Positions 33,560 to 34,660 of a stretch of DNA of 34,660 nt are shown here, one piece after another. Source of the DNA: Streptobacillus ratti (lineage in GTDB: Bacteria; Fusobacteriota; Fusobacteriia; Fusobacteriales; Leptotrichiaceae); the NCBI RefSeq assembly GCF_001891165.1, contig NZ_LKKW01000013.1:1-34660 (forward strand). Direction: 5' to 3'. The notes beneath the pieces were generated by a model. The model ran no database searches and was not told where the DNA came from. It worked only from the letters and a program-made list of their open reading frames with translations. Each line of letters begins with the position of its first letter. The first letter of the stretch is position 1. The position numbers and the translations under genes were made by a program.

Positions 33560-34504
33560 ATGAGTTTAAAAAGCAATAATCAAGGAAGAGCATATGAATT
33601 TTCATATTTAATTACACTATTTGAAGAAATATCTAAAGTAAGACCTGTTAAAATAGAAAATAACAGTAGTTTTTTAGCGGCTGAAAGAGCATGGAATACA
33701 TTAAGTGATTCAGAAAAAATAACATATAAAGCAAGTGCTTTAGCAGCAGTAAATACAATATTTGATCTTGAACCACTTATTTTAGATGATGGTGATGATG
33801 AGTTGGAATTGATAATTCAATCAGATGCCAAAGGAGAAGAAGGAGATGTTAGAGCTCTTCTTATAATTAGAAGAGGAATTAAATGGGAGATTGGTTTTAG
33901 TGTAAAACACAATCATTTTGCAGTTAAACATAGTAGACTTTCTAAAAATATTGATTTTGGTAAAAAATGGTATGGAATAGAATGTTCTAAAAATTATTGG
34001 GAAGATATAAAATCAATTTTTGACTATTTGGAAGAGGAGAAGTTGAAAGGAACTTTATGGAAAGAATTACCAAATAAAGAAGATGATGTATATGTTCCAT
34101 TATTAAATGCTTTTATGAATGAATTGATTAGACAAAGAGAAGATATACCTAAACTTATGGTAGAATATCTTCTTGGAAAATTTGATTTTTATAAGGTTAT
34201 TGGAATTGATAATAAAAGAATAACTCAAATACAAAGCTATAATTTGAGAGGTAGTCTAAATAAGCAAGGTAAAAATCGTAAGAGAAATATAGAATTGAAA
34301 ATATCATCATTACCTACAAGGATTGTTAGTTTAGAATATAAACCCAAAAGTAAAAATACTTTAGAATTATATCTTGATAGAGGATGGCAATTTAGTTTTA
34401 GAATACATAATGCCTCTACAAAAGTTGAAACAAGTTTGAAGTTTGATATACAAATAATTGGAATGCCAACAACTATAATTTCTATAGATTGTAGATGGGA
34501 TTAG
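33560..34504 (+). CDS. Type II restriction endonuclease, HaeIII-like (GGCC)
   Basis: A 314-residue protein, close in length to the 318-residue R.HaeIII as I recall it, and encoded directly after an M.HaeIII-like methyltransferase. The segment GDVRALLIIRRGIKWEIGFS leads into VKHNHFAVKHSRLS (about 95-128) and is the most characteristic. Asp96, Glu110 and Lys116 are candidates for a divergent PD-(D/E)XK centre. GGGGAT precedes the ATG, 24 bases after the methyltransferase stop. The frame is complete. Recognition of GGCC is inferred from the partner methyltransferase. If active, it needs a working methyltransferase to protect the chromosome, which makes the partner's frameshift puzzling. Confidence 0.82.
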   Translation: MSLKSNNQGRAYEFSYLITLFEEISKVRPVKIENNSSFLAAERAWNTLSDSEKITYKASALAAVNTIFDLEPLILDDGDDELELIIQSDAKGEEGDVRALLIIRRGIKWEIGFSVKHNHFAVKHSRLSKNIDFGKKWYGIECSKNYWEDIKSIFDYLEEEKLKGTLWKELPNKEDDVYVPLLNAFMNELIRQREDIPKLMVEYLLGKFDFYKVIGIDNKRITQIQSYNLRGSLNKQGKNRKRNIELKISSLPTRIVSLEYKPKSKNTLELYLDRGWQFSFRIHNASTKVETSLKFDIQIIGMPTTIISIDCRWD

Positions 34505-34584
34505 TTAGATATTTAGTTCTGGATTTTATAGAAGTTAATGTCGGTATTACGAGTATTATTAGTTTATACTATATTAATATTATT

Positions 34585-34614
34585 AAAATAGATGATTTTT
34601 GTCATCTATTTTTT
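34585..34614 (+). terminator. Terminator of the restriction-modification unit
   Basis: An 11-bp stem, AAAATAGATGA paired with TCATCTATTTT, with a six-base loop and a T run. It lies 80 bases after the endonuclease stop. The 156 bases from the stop to the window end show no gene; beyond the hairpin only A-rich DNA is seen. Confidence 0.8.
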
Positions 34615-34660
34615 ATTCTATAGGAAATTAAAAAAATATCTAAGATAAAAAAATAAAAGA

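Noticed and set aside
1-34660. CRISPR arrays, insertion sequences, tRNA genes, attachment sites
   Set aside because: No regularly spaced direct repeats, transposase or integrase genes, or tRNA-like cloverleaf sequences were seen on either strand. The restriction-modification pair shows no flanking repeats within the window.

Overview
The window is AT-rich DNA from a host-associated diderm. Lipoproteins, a beta-barrel outer-membrane protein, strong AGGAGG ribosome sites and a few TTG/GTG starts are visible. The first ten genes match, in order and content, the glycosaminoglycan (GAG) import and degradation cluster I know from Streptobacillus moniliformis (family Leptotrichiaceae, Fusobacteriota). 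I therefore infer Streptobacillus or a close relative. No database search was possible.

Layout. (1) 1-12365, plus strand: a GAG operon with two ABC permeases, a solute-binding lipoprotein, a heparinase II/III-type lyase, an exported PL8 lyase, a Cys-type sulfatase, an unsaturated glucuronyl hydrolase (GH88) and a large outer-membrane protein. It ends at a hairpin terminator. (2) 12366-14036: a small plus-strand unit with an unknown lipoprotein, an OsmC-like protein and a B3/B4-domain protein, ending in a strong bidirectional terminator. (3) 14037-17216, minus strand: pgk, then era, then an unusual protein that looks like a degenerate ADP-ribosylglycohydrolase fused to a DUF6508-like tail. (4) 17240-18296: lacD, divergent from pgk. 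(5) 18295-25034, minus strand: a galacto-N-biose/lacto-N-biose operon with agaS, a GH112 phosphorylase, a binding lipoprotein, two permeases and a newly noticed 55-residue membrane protein. (6) 25053-27672, minus strand: a mannose-family PTS (IIB-IIC-IID-IIA), probably for N-acetylgalactosamine. (7) 27772-28850, minus strand: two adjacent paralogous proteins of unknown function. (8) 28978-34614, plus strand: a dicarboxylate/amino-acid symporter, a HAD phosphatase, a lone CheY-like receiver, lrgA-lrgB and a HaeIII-like restriction-modification pair.

How it fits together. PL8 outside the cytoplasm should cut hyaluronan or chondroitin to unsaturated disaccharides. The barrel protein may help them across the outer membrane. 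The ABC importer brings them in, and sulfatase and GH88 finish the job, releasing amino sugars. The second island handles Gal-beta-1,3-HexNAc units of mucin glycans: ABC import, phosphorolysis to Gal-1-P plus HexNAc, PTS uptake of free GalNAc, AgaS, then LacD to triose phosphates. No ATPase gene accompanies the second ABC importer and no transcription regulator lies in the window, although an NagR/DasR-type operator core sits in front of agaS.

Most notable: the M.HaeIII-like methyltransferase is out of frame at a run of eight A while its endonuclease partner is intact; the degenerate ADP-ribosylglycohydrolase fusion; the unannotated small membrane protein; and the paralogous pair with an apparent two-barrel design. 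No tRNA, rRNA, CRISPR array, transposase or prophage gene was seen, and no gene-free stretch exceeds 300 bases.
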